Assembly (NCBI GenBank): GCA_016721465.1
Contig: JADKIA010000030.1
Span: 124,001 to 188,000 of the forward strand
Source of the DNA: Ideonella sp.
GTDB lineage: Bacteria > Pseudomonadota > Gammaproteobacteria > Burkholderiales > Burkholderiaceae_C
DNA: 64,000 bases
Reading direction: 5' to 3'
This document shows, piece by piece, positions 27,047-36,438 of the stretch; position 1 is the stretch's first letter; every line of letters starts with the position of its first letter. The notes beneath the pieces were generated by a model. That model did no database searches. It saw only the letters and a list, made by a program, of their open reading frames with translations, and was not told where the DNA came from. Position numbers and translations under genes: made by a program.

Positions 27047-28558
27047 ATGGAACTTCTGAACAATCTCATGCTGGGCTTCGGCGTGGCCTTCACGCTGCAG
27101 AACCTGGCCTACGCGTTCTTCGGTGCGGTGTTGGGCACTTTGATCGGCGTGTTGCCGGGCTTGGGGCCGGTGGCCACGATCGCGATGCTGTTGCCGTCCA
27201 TCTATGCGCTGGACGCCACGCCTGCACTGATCATGCTGGCAGGCATCTACTATGGGGCGCAGTACGGTGGCTCCACCACCGCCATCCTGATCAATGTGCC
27301 AGGTGAATCCTCATCGGTGGTCACGGCCATCGACGGCTACGCCATGGCGCGAAAGGGCCGCGCCGGTCCGGCCCTGGCAGCGGCTGGCCTGGGCTCGTTC
27401 TTCGCCGGTTGCGTGGGCACGATCATCATCGCCGCCTTCGCGCCACCCCTCACCGAGCTGGCCTTCAAGTTCGGCCCGGCCGAGTATTTCTCGTTGATGG
27501 TGATGGGCCTGGTGGGTGCGGTGGTGCTGGCCTCGGGCTCGCTGGTCAAGGCCATCGCGATGATCCTGCTGGGCCTGCTGCTCGGCCAGATCAACACCGA
27601 CGTGATCTCGGGCGTGCCACGCTACAGCTTCGACATCCCCGAGCTGACCGACGGCATTGGCTTCGTCGTGATCGCGATGGGCGTGTTCGGCTTCGGCGAA
27701 ATCATCGTCAACCTGGGCCAGCCGGCAGAGCATCGCGAGGTGTTCACCAAGGACGTCAAGGGCTTGTGGCCCACCAAGCAGGACTTCAAGGACGCCTGGC
27801 CTGCCGTGCTGCGTGGCACCGCACTCGGCTCGATCCTGGGCGTGCTGCCCGGCGGTGGCGCGTTGCTGGCCTCGTTTGCGGCCTATACGCTCGAGAAGAA
27901 GACACGCATGAAGCCCGGCGAAGTGCCTTTCGGCAAGGGCAACATCCGCGGCGTGGCGGGCCCCGAGTCGGCCAACAACGCCGGTGCGCAAACCTCTTTC
28001 ATTCCCATGCTCACGCTGGGCATTCCGCCCAATGCGGTGATGGCGCTGATGGTGGGCGCGATGACGATCAAGGGCATCCAGCCCGGCCCGCAGGTGATGA
28101 CCAGCAACCCGCAGTTGTTCTGGGGCCTGATCGCCTCGATGTGGGTCGGCAATGCGATGCTGATCATCCTGAACCTGCCGCTGATCGGCATCTGGATCAA
28201 GCTGCTCACGGTGCCCTACCGCTTCCTGTTCCCGGCCATCGTGGTGTTCTGCGGCATCGGTTGCTACACGCTGAACAACAGCTCGTTCGACGTGTTCATG
28301 ACCTCGGCCTTCTGCGTGGTGGGCTACCTGTTCTACAAGCTGGGTTGCGAGCCGGCGCCTCTGCTGCTGGGCTTCATCCTGGGGCCGATGATGGAAGAGA
28401 ACCTGCGCCGTGCGCTGCTGTTGTCGCGCGGCGACTGGTCGACCTTCATCACGCGCCCGCTGTCGGGCGGCCTGCTCGTCGCCGCGGCACTGATGATCGT
28501 GGTGGTCGCACTGCCCTCCATCAAGGCCAAGCGCGAGGAAGCGTTCCAGGAGGAGTGA
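27047..28558 (+). CDS. tctA: Tripartite tricarboxylate transporter large subunit TctA
   Basis: A 503-residue permease with about 11-12 helices. It contains the TctA signature block GVLPGLGPVATIAMLLPSIY near the N-terminus and a second conserved GVLPGGGALLASFAAYTLEK motif in the middle. It uses the proton or sodium gradient to import a carboxylate delivered by a periplasmic binding protein. A GAGGAG ribosome site precedes the ATG. Followed by an intrinsic terminator. The substrate-binding protein must come from elsewhere in the genome. Confidence 0.93.
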   Translation: MELLNNLMLGFGVAFTLQNLAYAFFGAVLGTLIGVLPGLGPVATIAMLLPSIYALDATPALIMLAGIYYGAQYGGSTTAILINVPGESSSVVTAIDGYAMARKGRAGPALAAAGLGSFFAGCVGTIIIAAFAPPLTELAFKFGPAEYFSLMVMGLVGAVVLASGSLVKAIAMILLGLLLGQINTDVISGVPRYSFDIPELTDGIGFVVIAMGVFGFGEIIVNLGQPAEHREVFTKDVKGLWPTKQDFKDAWPAVLRGTALGSILGVLPGGGALLASFAAYTLEKKTRMKPGEVPFGKGNIRGVAGPESANNAGAQTSFIPMLTLGIPPNAVMALMVGAMTIKGIQPGPQVMTSNPQLFWGLIASMWVGNAMLIILNLPLIGIWIKLLTVPYRFLFPAIVVFCGIGCYTLNNSSFDVFMTSAFCVVGYLFYKLGCEPAPLLLGFILGPMMEENLRRALLLSRGDWSTFITRPLSGGLLVAAALMIVVVALPSIKAKREEAFQEE

Positions 28559-28606
28559 TCAACAGCCCCCGGCGTGCCTGCTCACCGCCAGGGTGAGGCA
28601 TCCTCC

Positions 28607-28634
28607 GAAAGCCGGCCCGGGGCCGGCTTTCTTC
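28607..28634 (+). terminator. Intrinsic terminator after tctBA
   Basis: An 11-bp perfect stem (GAAAGCCGGCC with GGCCGGCTTTC) and a three-base loop are followed by a short pyrimidine run. It lies 48 bases after the tctA stop and 50 bases before the next start. Confidence 0.85.
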
Positions 28635-28683
28635 ATGCGTCGCCTGCTTCACAATCCAGACGTCACCCCCATTGCCGAATGCC

Positions 28684-30321
28684 ATGAGCCAAGCCTTCAA
28701 CTACCAGTGCCCCTATCCCAGCACGCGTGTGCCGGTGTTCGCCCGCAACGCCGTGGCCACGTCCCACCCGCTGGCCGCGCAGGCGGGCTTGCGCATGCTG
28801 GCCGCCGGTGGCAATGCCGTGGACGCGGCGGTGGCCACCGCCGCGGTGATGACCATCGTCGAGCCCTGCAGCAATGGCCTGGGCTCGGACGCCTTCTGCA
28901 TCCTCTGGGATGGCCAGCAACTGCATGGCCTGAATGCCTCGGGCTGCGCGCCGGCCGCCTGGTCGCCTGAGTACTTTGCGCGCAAGCTTGGCGCAGGTGC
29001 CGCCAAGCTGCCCATGCGCGGTTGGGATGCGGTCACCGTGCCGGGCGCCGTGGCCGGCTGGGCGGCCCTGAGTTCCAAGTTCGGCAAGCTGCCCTTCGCT
29101 GACCTGATGGCGCCGGCCATCGAGATCGCCGAGCGCGGCTACATCGTGCCGGTGGTCATCGGCGACAAGTGGGCGGCCGCGGCGCAGGTGGATGAACTGG
29201 TCCGGCAGCCGGGCTTCGCGCAGACCTTCCTGCCCCACGGCCGCGCGCCGCAAGTGGGCGAGCTGTTTCGCATGCCCGGCGCGGCGCGTGCACTGCGCCT
29301 GATCGCCGAGAGCCAGGGCGAGGCCTACTACCGCGGCGAGATCGCGCAGGCCATGGCCACCCAGGCGCAGGCGCAGGGCGGGGCGCATCGGTTCGCTGAC
29401 TTCGCGAACTATCGGCCCGAATGGGTCACGCCCTTGGCCAAGGACTACCGCGGCGTCACGCTGCACGAGATCCCGCCCAATGGCCAGGGCATCGCGGCCA
29501 TGATCGCGCTGGGCATCGCCGAGCAGTTCGACATTGCGACCATGCCGGTGGACGGCGTGGCCTCGCAGCACGTGATGATCGAAGCGATGAAGCTGGCCTT
29601 TGCCGACGTCTACCAGTACGTGGCCGAGCGCGGCAGCATGCGGGTGAGCACCGAGCAGATGCTCGATCCGGCCTATCTGGCGCAACGCGCCAAGTTGATC
29701 GACCTGAAGCGCGCCCAGGTGTTCCAGGCCGGCAGCCCGGCCGATGCGCACCGCCGCGGCGGCACCATCTACCTCACCGCCGCCGACGAGCGCGGCATGA
29801 TGGTGAGCTACATCCAGAGCAACTACATGGGCTTCGGCTCGGGCGTGGTCGTGCCCGACTACGGCGTGAGCCTGCAGAACCGAGGCTACGGTTTCAGCCT
29901 GGACCCCTCCAGCGCCAACGTGGTGGCGGGCGGCAAGCGGCCCTTCCACACCATCATCCCGGCCTTCCTCACCCGCGACGGACAACCGCAGATGAGCTTC
30001 GGTGTGATGGGTGGCAACATGCAGCCGCAAGGCCACATGCAGACGCTGTCGCGCATGATCGATTGGGGCCAGAACCCGCAGGCCGCCTGCGACGCGCCGC
30101 GCTGGCGTTTCGACCAGGGCTTGTCGATCAACGTGGACGCGCACATGAACCCGGCGGTGGTGCAAGGCCTGCGCGAGCTGGGCCACGAGACCGAGGTGCT
30201 GCGCGACAGCTACCAGGACCTGGGCGCCGGCCAGTTCATTTGGCGCCTGGGCGACCCGGCCGTGGAAGGCTACGTGGCCGCCAGCGATCCGCGCCGCGAC
30301 GGTCTGGTGGCGGGGTACTGA
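28684..30321 (+). CDS. Gamma-glutamyltransferase family Ntn-hydrolase
   Basis: A 545-residue proenzyme that would self-cleave before Thr361 (RGGTIYLTAADERG) into a large and a small subunit. Family blocks are clear: GLRMLAAGGNAVDAAVATAA near the start, GFGSGVVVPDYGVSLQNRG and GGKRPFHTIIPA in the small subunit. No signal peptide is visible, so unlike classical periplasmic GGT it may be cytoplasmic. The residue pattern around Thr361 differs from glutathione-type enzymes (TTHYS), so the substrate may be another amide. It follows tctBA but is separated by a terminator. Confidence 0.85.
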   Translation: MSQAFNYQCPYPSTRVPVFARNAVATSHPLAAQAGLRMLAAGGNAVDAAVATAAVMTIVEPCSNGLGSDAFCILWDGQQLHGLNASGCAPAAWSPEYFARKLGAGAAKLPMRGWDAVTVPGAVAGWAALSSKFGKLPFADLMAPAIEIAERGYIVPVVIGDKWAAAAQVDELVRQPGFAQTFLPHGRAPQVGELFRMPGAARALRLIAESQGEAYYRGEIAQAMATQAQAQGGAHRFADFANYRPEWVTPLAKDYRGVTLHEIPPNGQGIAAMIALGIAEQFDIATMPVDGVASQHVMIEAMKLAFADVYQYVAERGSMRVSTEQMLDPAYLAQRAKLIDLKRAQVFQAGSPADAHRRGGTIYLTAADERGMMVSYIQSNYMGFGSGVVVPDYGVSLQNRGYGFSLDPSSANVVAGGKRPFHTIIPAFLTRDGQPQMSFGVMGGNMQPQGHMQTLSRMIDWGQNPQAACDAPRWRFDQGLSINVDAHMNPAVVQGLRELGHETEVLRDSYQDLGAGQFIWRLGDPAVEGYVAASDPRRDGLVAGY

Positions 30322-30362
30322 TTCACCGCCGATGTGGCGGTGCACCGCATCGATCGCGTCGA

Positions 30363-32774
30363 TCAGCTCAGGTCATCCAGCACGGCCAGCAGTTCGCGGG
30401 CGTCTGGCGGCAGCGTGAGGTAGGCGCGCGCTCCGGCGGCAAAGGCTTCGTCGATGCGCGCCGGGCGCAGGTCCTGCGACAGCGCGATCACCGGCACTCC
30501 TTCCTTCGAGAGCTGGCGCATCAGCGCCAGGCCCTCGGCCGCTGGCAGATCCAGGTCCAGCAGCACCCAGGTCGGGGTGTGGCTGCGGGCCATCACCAAA
30601 CCCTCCGGCCCGCTGGTGGCCAGGTGCAGCCTCACGTGGCCACGGTCGTGCAACGCAGTCTGAAGCTGCTCGGCCAGACCGGTGTGGCTGGAGATGCACA
30701 GCAGGTGCTGTTCACTGGTGCCCAAGTCGTTCGAGCCCAGCGCCGCGGGCCGCGAATCGCCACGCGACAGCTCCATCACGTTGCCCAGTACCTGTTCCAC
30801 CTGACGGCGGCGCAGGTTCTCGCTCAGGTCGTGCACCGCGCAGACGGCGGACACGGCGCGGCCGGCTTCATCGCGCAGCACGCTCAGCGTGACCAGCGAC
30901 GGTGTCACCCGCCCGTCGCCGTTGCGCAGGCGCATCGATTGGTGCACCAGGTCGTCGGTGGCCTGCTGCATCAGCCGCGTGAAACGCAAGGGCGTCGGCC
31001 GTTCGGCATCCACCAGCACGTCGTCGATCAGCTTCGTGCGCAAGGCCTCGGGCGCGGCGCCCGCCAAGTCGGCAAAGGCCGCATTGGCACGCTGGATGCG
31101 ACCGTGCGGATCAATCACGGCCATGCCGATCTGCGCGGTGTCGAGCATCGCGTCCACTGTGCGCTCCTTCAGTGCCAAGGCGCGCACATGCAGGTCCGTC
31201 TCGTGATGCAATTCGTCGGTGCGCGAGCGGGCTTCGTGCCGTGCGCGTTGCACCTGGCCGGTCATGCCCACCAGCAGCACCGACAGCAGTGCAGCGCCGG
31301 CCAGTGCGGGCAGCGCGAACAGCCAGACGCCGCCAGAGGTGCGCACGGGCTGGCTCACGCGCATGGCCCAGCGCCGCCCGCCGAAATCAAAGGCGGCTTC
31401 GCGCACGAAGCTGTTGTCGATCGTCGCCGCAGCCTCGCAACCCGAGGGACCGGCCAGGCGGCGCACGTCCAGCCGCGAATCGGTATCGAACAGGCAGGCG
31501 CGCATGGCATCGGCCCTAGTGGCCAGCACGGGGGCAATCAGCGTGTCCGCCGTCACGGTGGCGAACGCCAGCGCGCGCATCCCCGAGGTGCCCACCGGCG
31601 GCAGGCTTTGCAGCACCACGAAGCCGGGCCGTGCGTCGGGCCCGCTGCCCACCAGCAGGGGTGGCGAGATGGTGGCCAGGCCGGAGGTGCTGGCGCGCTG
31701 GGCGCTCTGCCGAACGGCCGGCAGAGCGAGCACCGTGCGCGACGGCGCCGAGGCCGCCGTTGGCAGCAATGGCACCGAGCCCAGGACGTGCCGCAGGTCG
31801 GGCAGTGCGCCTGGCGCTGGCGCGACCGCCGCCGCGGCGGTGCCCTCGCTGGCCGCACCCGACGCCGCGGTTGCCGGCGGGGGCGCCATCTCCATCCAGC
31901 CCACGCTGCCCACGCCCAGCGAGCGCCGCATCCAGGGCTGCGCCTGGCCGTCGAATTCGGCGGCGGAAAGGCCGCCTGCCGGGGCCGCGCTGAAGGCGCC
32001 CCGCAAGGCCAGCAAGGTTTGCACGGGGGCGTCCAGCAAGGCCTGGGTGCGCGCCAGCACGATCTCGGCATCGCGCTCGAAGCGCGACTGGGCCTGCTGC
32101 CGATCGCGCTCGTCGATCAGTGCGAACGCCACCAGCATCAGACCCAGCAGGGCCAGCAGCGGCACCGCCACCATGCGCCGGCGTGGCATCCACCGTGCGC
32201 GTTGCGGCGAGAAGAAGGCCAGCAGCACCGGCAGGCCGATCACGATGCTGGCGGCATCTGCGAGCGTGCGCACCAGCAGCAGCGTGCCTGGGCGCAAGGT
32301 GGGGTCGGCCGATCCCACCATGTCGGCCAGCATGTGCAGCAGGCCGCCGATGAGGCCGCAGGCCAATGCCGCCGCCAACAGGCGACGGATGGCCGGGCGC
32401 GTGTCCAGGGCCAGGTCATCGGTGCGGCCCGACCGGCGCAGCAGCAGCCCACCCGCAGCCACCTGAAGCACCAAGGTGACCGCGGCCACCACCTCCAGGG
32501 CAGTCGGTGCCGCCGGGGGCCAGCCCAGCGAACCCAGGGCCGCGCCCACCGCCACCGCCGGCAGCGTGCGCCAGCCCCACAGCGCCGTGGCGGCCAGTGC
32601 CAGTACCAGCGCGGCGGCCAGAGGCATCACCTGCACGCCGGAGGCCTCGTAGTGCGGCGCAAACCAGGTCAACAAGGCCACGCACAGCCCCAGTCCCAGC
32701 AACCATGGCCAAGGCGCGTGGGTCTGGAAGCTGGCGGATGCTGGAAAGCCGGAGGATTCGGGCGTGCGGGGCAT
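30363..32774 (-). CDS. Membrane CHASE-PAS protein with C-terminal receiver domain
   Basis: An 803-residue sensor. About eight N-terminal helices (MASE1-like, residues 20-300) surround a CHASE-type extracellular sensor region (AEIVLARTQALLDAPVQTLLALRGAF). A further helix, a PAS domain (DTAQIGMAVIDPHGRIQRANAAFADLAG) and a C-terminal receiver (about 690-803, phosphoacceptor Asp740 in LLDLDLP) follow. No HisKA/HATPase, GGDEF or EAL domain is present, which is unusual. The conserved receiver Lys is replaced by Leu (YLTLPPD), suggesting a pseudo-receiver. It is convergent with the GGT gene and divergent from the EamA gene. Confidence 0.8.
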   Translation of the reverse strand: MPRTPESSGFPASASFQTHAPWPWLLGLGLCVALLTWFAPHYEASGVQVMPLAAALVLALAATALWGWRTLPAVAVGAALGSLGWPPAAPTALEVVAAVTLVLQVAAGGLLLRRSGRTDDLALDTRPAIRRLLAAALACGLIGGLLHMLADMVGSADPTLRPGTLLLVRTLADAASIVIGLPVLLAFFSPQRARWMPRRRMVAVPLLALLGLMLVAFALIDERDRQQAQSRFERDAEIVLARTQALLDAPVQTLLALRGAFSAAPAGGLSAAEFDGQAQPWMRRSLGVGSVGWMEMAPPPATAASGAASEGTAAAAVAPAPGALPDLRHVLGSVPLLPTAASAPSRTVLALPAVRQSAQRASTSGLATISPPLLVGSGPDARPGFVVLQSLPPVGTSGMRALAFATVTADTLIAPVLATRADAMRACLFDTDSRLDVRRLAGPSGCEAAATIDNSFVREAAFDFGGRRWAMRVSQPVRTSGGVWLFALPALAGAALLSVLLVGMTGQVQRARHEARSRTDELHHETDLHVRALALKERTVDAMLDTAQIGMAVIDPHGRIQRANAAFADLAGAAPEALRTKLIDDVLVDAERPTPLRFTRLMQQATDDLVHQSMRLRNGDGRVTPSLVTLSVLRDEAGRAVSAVCAVHDLSENLRRRQVEQVLGNVMELSRGDSRPAALGSNDLGTSEQHLLCISSHTGLAEQLQTALHDRGHVRLHLATSGPEGLVMARSHTPTWVLLDLDLPAAEGLALMRQLSKEGVPVIALSQDLRPARIDEAFAAGARAYLTLPPDARELLAVLDDLS

Positions 32775-32954
32775 GGGGCATGCGCAAGAAGAACCGGCCG
32801 CCAGCCTATCACCTGTGCGAGGTCGATCCCCCCCGAGATTGCAGGGTGGGGCTTGCGCCGAGCGACACGGCCCTCCGAACTCCCCGACGATGGGTCGGAC
32901 CAACCGCGCGCATCGCCGCTGAATCGAAGGGCAGGCGCCACCTAGAATTCCCCG

Positions 32955-33872
32955 ATGCCCACGACCCTTGCCCGGCGCCCGGATGCTGCCGCCGCCGACC
33001 GCGCCACGGGCCTGGCGCTGGCCTTGGCCGGCTCGGTGGCGTTCTCGGGCAAGGCCATCATCGTCAAGCTGGCCTACCGCCACGGCGTGGACGCGATCAC
33101 GCTGATCATGTACCGCATGGTCTTCGCGCTGCCCTTCTTTCTGGGCCTGATGTGGTGGGCCGGGCGCGGCCGGGTGCGCATGGATGTGCGCGATCGCATG
33201 GCCGTGTGGGCCTTGGGCTTCTCGGGCTACTACCTGGCCAGCAGCCTCGATTTCCTGGGCCTGCAGTACATCAGTGCCAGCCTGGAGCGACTGATCCTCT
33301 ACCTCAACCCCACGCTGGTGTTGCTGCTGGGCTGGTGGCTGTTCGGCCGGCGTGCCACACGCGGCCAGCTGCTGGCGTTGGCGATCAGCTACTGCGGCGT
33401 GCTGCTGGTCTTCGGCCGCGAGGCGCGCGTCGAAGGCCAGCATGTGGCGCTGGGCGCGGCGCTGGTCTTCGCCAGTACCCTGAGCTATGCGGCCTACATG
33501 CTCTACAGCGGCGAGGTGCTGCGCCGCATCGGCTCGTTGCGGCTCACGGGCGCGGCCAGCAGCGTGGCCTGCGTGCTGTGCATCCTGCAGTTCCTCGTGC
33601 TGCGACCCATGAGCGCCGCCGCGGTGGCCACGCCGGTGCTGTGGCTGTCGGTGCTCAACGCCGTCGTGTGCACCGTGGCGCCTGTGCTGATGGTGATGAT
33701 GGCCATCGAGCGTGTGGGCCCGGCCGTCACGGCACAGGCTGGCATGATCGGCCCGATCTCCACCATCCTGATGAGCATCTGGCTGCTCGACGAGCCCTTC
33801 ACGCCTTGGCTGGCGGCGGGCACGCTGTGCGTAATGGCGGGTGTGGGCCTGATGGCGCGTGGCAAGCGCTGA
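32955..33872 (+). CDS. EamA/DMT family transporter
   Basis: A 305-residue permease with 10 predicted helices in two EamA repeats (GLALALAGSVAFSGKAIIVKLAY; the second starting at about residue 160). The DMT superfamily exports or imports small metabolites; the substrate is not evident. A TAGAAT-like box lies just before the ATG, so the mRNA may have almost no leader. An SDR gene follows after 23 bases and is probably co-transcribed. Confidence 0.85.
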   Translation: MPTTLARRPDAAAADRATGLALALAGSVAFSGKAIIVKLAYRHGVDAITLIMYRMVFALPFFLGLMWWAGRGRVRMDVRDRMAVWALGFSGYYLASSLDFLGLQYISASLERLILYLNPTLVLLLGWWLFGRRATRGQLLALAISYCGVLLVFGREARVEGQHVALGAALVFASTLSYAAYMLYSGEVLRRIGSLRLTGAASSVACVLCILQFLVLRPMSAAAVATPVLWLSVLNAVVCTVAPVLMVMMAIERVGPAVTAQAGMIGPISTILMSIWLLDEPFTPWLAAGTLCVMAGVGLMARGKR

Positions 33873-33895
33873 ACACAGAACCTTGGAGTGAAACC

Positions 33896-34684
33896 ATGGA
33901 CTTCGGAATCGCAGGGCGCTGGGCGCTGGTGTGCGCGGCCAGCAAGGGCCTGGGCAAGGGCTGCGCGCAGGCGCTGGCGCGGGAGGGCGTGAACCTGGTG
34001 ATCACCGCGCGTGGCGACGCCGCCTTGCAGGCCACGGCGGCCGAATTGCGGGGCCTGGCCCCTGGCATCGAGGTGCGCACCGTTGCCGGTGACATCACCA
34101 CGCCGGAAGGTCGGGCCGCTGCGCTGGTCGCCTGTCCGCAAGTGGACATCCTGGTCAACAACGCCGGCGGCCCGCCGCCCGGCGATTTCCGCCAATGGGA
34201 TCGCGAGGCCTGGATCAAGGCCCTGGATGCCAACATGCTCACCCCCATCGAGCTGATCAAGGCCACGGTGGACGCGATGGCCGCGCGTGGCTTCGGCCGC
34301 ATCGTCAACATCACCTCGGGCGCGGTGAAGGCGCCGATCGACATCCTGGGCCTGTCCAACGGGGCGCGTTCGGGCCTCACCGGCTTCGTGGCCGGCCTGT
34401 CGCGCCAGCCCCAGCTGGCCGGGCGCAATGTCACCATCAACAACCTGCTGCCCGGTGCCTTCGACACCGACCGCCTGCAGATCACCTTCAAGGGCGCCGC
34501 GGCCAAGACCGGCACACCGGTGGAGCAACTGGCGCAGGCCCGCCGCAAGACCATCCCAGCCCAACGTTTCGGGCAAGCCGATGAGTTTGGCGCGCTGTGT
34601 GCCTTCGTCTGCAGCCAGCATGCAGGCTACCTGACCGGGCAGAACCTGCTCATCGACGGGGGCGCGTTCGGCGGCACGTTCTGA
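33896..34684 (+). CDS. SDR family oxidoreductase lacking the usual YxxxK
   Basis: A 262-residue short-chain dehydrogenase-type protein. The cofactor motif is modified (CAASKGLGKG in place of TGxxxGxG), with NNAGG intact. At the catalytic site the usual Tyr-x-x-x-Lys is replaced (GLSNGARSG). This form is typical of a subfamily annotated as 3-oxoacyl-ACP reductase-like. Whether it is catalytic is unclear. A good ribosome site (GGAG) precedes the ATG. It follows the EamA gene. Confidence 0.85.
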   Translation: MDFGIAGRWALVCAASKGLGKGCAQALAREGVNLVITARGDAALQATAAELRGLAPGIEVRTVAGDITTPEGRAAALVACPQVDILVNNAGGPPPGDFRQWDREAWIKALDANMLTPIELIKATVDAMAARGFGRIVNITSGAVKAPIDILGLSNGARSGLTGFVAGLSRQPQLAGRNVTINNLLPGAFDTDRLQITFKGAAAKTGTPVEQLAQARRKTIPAQRFGQADEFGALCAFVCSQHAGYLTGQNLLIDGGAFGGTF

Positions 34685-34827
34685 TCGACGGGTCGGCCGG
34701 CACATGTCTGCGGCGCATGGCTGCGGCGCAGCAGCATCGGGCGCTGGGTCCTCGGCTGCATTCGCGGGTGTCATTCGCTGGCGGGGGGCCGATACACTGG
34801 CGGCCCCAAGCCCTTCGACCCATCGCC

Positions 34828-35682
34828 GTGTCCGACCGCCTTGCCGTCCTGCCGCAATACCTGTTGCCCAAGCAGGCGCTGACCACCCTGGCCGGCAAGC
34901 TGGCGTCGCTCGCGGGGGGCGCCACCACCACGCGGGTGATCCGCTGGTTCATCGGCCGCTACGGCGTGAACATGGCCGAGGCCGCCGAGCCCGACCCTGC
35001 CGCCTACGCCACCTTCAACGCGTTCTTCACGCGCGCGCTCAAGCCCGGCGCACGGCCCCTGGCCAGCGCCACCTGGGTGTGCCCGGTGGACGGCGCGATC
35101 AGCCAGTTCGGCCGCATCGAGTTCGACCAGGTCTTCCAGGCCAAGGGCCACAGCTACAGCACCACCGCCCTCGTCGGTGGCGACCGTGAACTGGCGAAGC
35201 CATTCGACGGCGGGCACTTCGCCACGCTGTACCTCAGCCCCAAGGACTACCACCGCATCCACATGCCTTGCGGCGGCCGCTTGATGCGCATGCTCCACGT
35301 GCCCGGTGAGCTGTTCTCGGTGAACCCCACCACGGCGCGTGGCGTGCCGGGCCTGTTTGCCCGCAACGAGCGGGTGGTGTGCTGCTTCGATACGGCGCAC
35401 GGGCCCTTCGCGCTGGTGCTGGTGGGCGCCACCATCGTCGGCAGCATGGCCACCACCTGGCATGGCGTGGTCAATCCACCGAGAACGGGTGAACTGCGCG
35501 AGTGGCGCTATGCCGATCAGCGCATCGAGTTCAAGCAGGGCGACGAGATGGGCCGCTTCCTGCTCGGCTCCACCGTGGTGATGCTGTGGCCGCGTTCGGC
35601 CCGCAGGCCGATGCGTTTCAACCCAGGTTGGGTGGCCACGCGGCCCGTGCGCATGGGCGAGGTGATGGCCGACCTGCTGTAG
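34828..35682 (+). CDS. psd: Phosphatidylserine decarboxylase
   Basis: A 284-residue pyruvoyl enzyme converting phosphatidylserine to phosphatidylethanolamine at the inner membrane. The cleavage motif LGST gives Ser248 as the pyruvoyl residue, making a beta chain of 247 and an alpha chain of 37 residues. Other blocks include DGAISQFGRI, SPKDYHRIHMP and FARNERVVC. The GTG at 34828 gives the usual Psd length; the longer upstream extension has no homology-like features. It stands alone between an SDR gene and a convergent phosphatase gene. Confidence 0.94.
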   Translation: MSDRLAVLPQYLLPKQALTTLAGKLASLAGGATTTRVIRWFIGRYGVNMAEAAEPDPAAYATFNAFFTRALKPGARPLASATWVCPVDGAISQFGRIEFDQVFQAKGHSYSTTALVGGDRELAKPFDGGHFATLYLSPKDYHRIHMPCGGRLMRMLHVPGELFSVNPTTARGVPGLFARNERVVCCFDTAHGPFALVLVGATIVGSMATTWHGVVNPPRTGELREWRYADQRIEFKQGDEMGRFLLGSTVVMLWPRSARRPMRFNPGWVATRPVRMGEVMADLL

Positions 35683-35709
35683 GCCGTTCGGGCCTGCGGC
35701 GCCGAGCCC

Positions 35710-36336
35710 TCAGCCGCCCACCAGGCTGCGTCCGTCGCGGCCGGCCAGGCCTTGCAGGTGCTGGGCGCAGGCCAGCGTGCGCACGCGATGGGGCACTCGG
35801 GCGTCCACGATGCTCAGGGCGGTGTTGGCCAGGTGCTGCGGCACGGTCTGGCCGCCCAGGTCCACCCGGCCGCCTTGCAGCCAGGCCCGCAGCACCAAGC
35901 CGTGCGTCACCACGGCCAGTGGTCCGCCGAGCTCGGCCTGGCGACGCAGCACCAGGGCCCAGGCGCGCATCACCCGTGCGTCGAAGCGGGCGATGGACTC
36001 GCCGCCGGGCGCGGCCTCGGGGTTGGCGATCGGATCGAAGCCCAGGCTGTCGTAGGGCCGGCCACGCAAGTCGCCGAAGTTGCGCTCTTGCAGCAGGTCG
36101 CTCGTTTCGATCGTTGGCACGGGAGCGCCGAAGCAGCTGGCCGCAATGGCCTGCGCCGTCTGCAGCGCGCGGGGCAGGTCACTGCTGAGGATGCCGGCCA
36201 GGCCCATCGGCTTCAGGCGCTGCGCCAGCGCCCGTGCCTGGGCGTGCCCGCGCTCGGACAGCGGCGTGTCCGCCGGCTGCAGCACCCGGGCCACGTTCAG
36301 CGGCGTCTCGCCGTGGCGGATGAGGTAGAGCGTCAC
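35710..36336 (-). CDS. Histidine phosphatase family protein
   Basis: A 208-residue phosphoglycerate-mutase-like phosphatase. LYLIRHGETPLN at the N-terminus carries the phosphoacceptor His, with the Arg in SSDLPRALQTAQAI, Glu in LQERNFGDLRG and the second His in VVTHGLVLRA. The start is GTG at 36336, just before the RHG motif. The substrate may be a phosphorylated small metabolite; alpha-ribazole phosphatase is one possibility but no cobalamin genes are nearby. It lies downstream of an SDR gene on the same strand. Confidence 0.85.
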   Translation of the reverse strand: MTLYLIRHGETPLNVARVLQPADTPLSERGHAQARALAQRLKPMGLAGILSSDLPRALQTAQAIAASCFGAPVPTIETSDLLQERNFGDLRGRPYDSLGFDPIANPEAAPGGESIARFDARVMRAWALVLRRQAELGGPLAVVTHGLVLRAWLQGGRVDLGGQTVPQHLANTALSIVDARVPHRVRTLACAQHLQGLAGRDGRSLVGG

Positions 36337-36438
36337 GACTCGATACGCGGCACAGCTCGGGGCGCCGGGAACCGGCTGGCCGGCCGCCAGCCGCGAGACG
36401 CGGCCGGCGGCGCCAAAGGCGCTCCGGGGGGAGCCCAT

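Noticed and set aside
29421..32945. Open frame of about 1170 codons spanning the GGT gene end and the antisense of the receiver protein
   Set aside because: It overlaps real genes on both strands and has no domain or start signal of its own.
33896..34684. SDR with missing YxxxK considered as a pseudogene
   Set aside because: The frame is intact, and this modified active site is shared by a recognised subfamily, so it is likely a functional gene.
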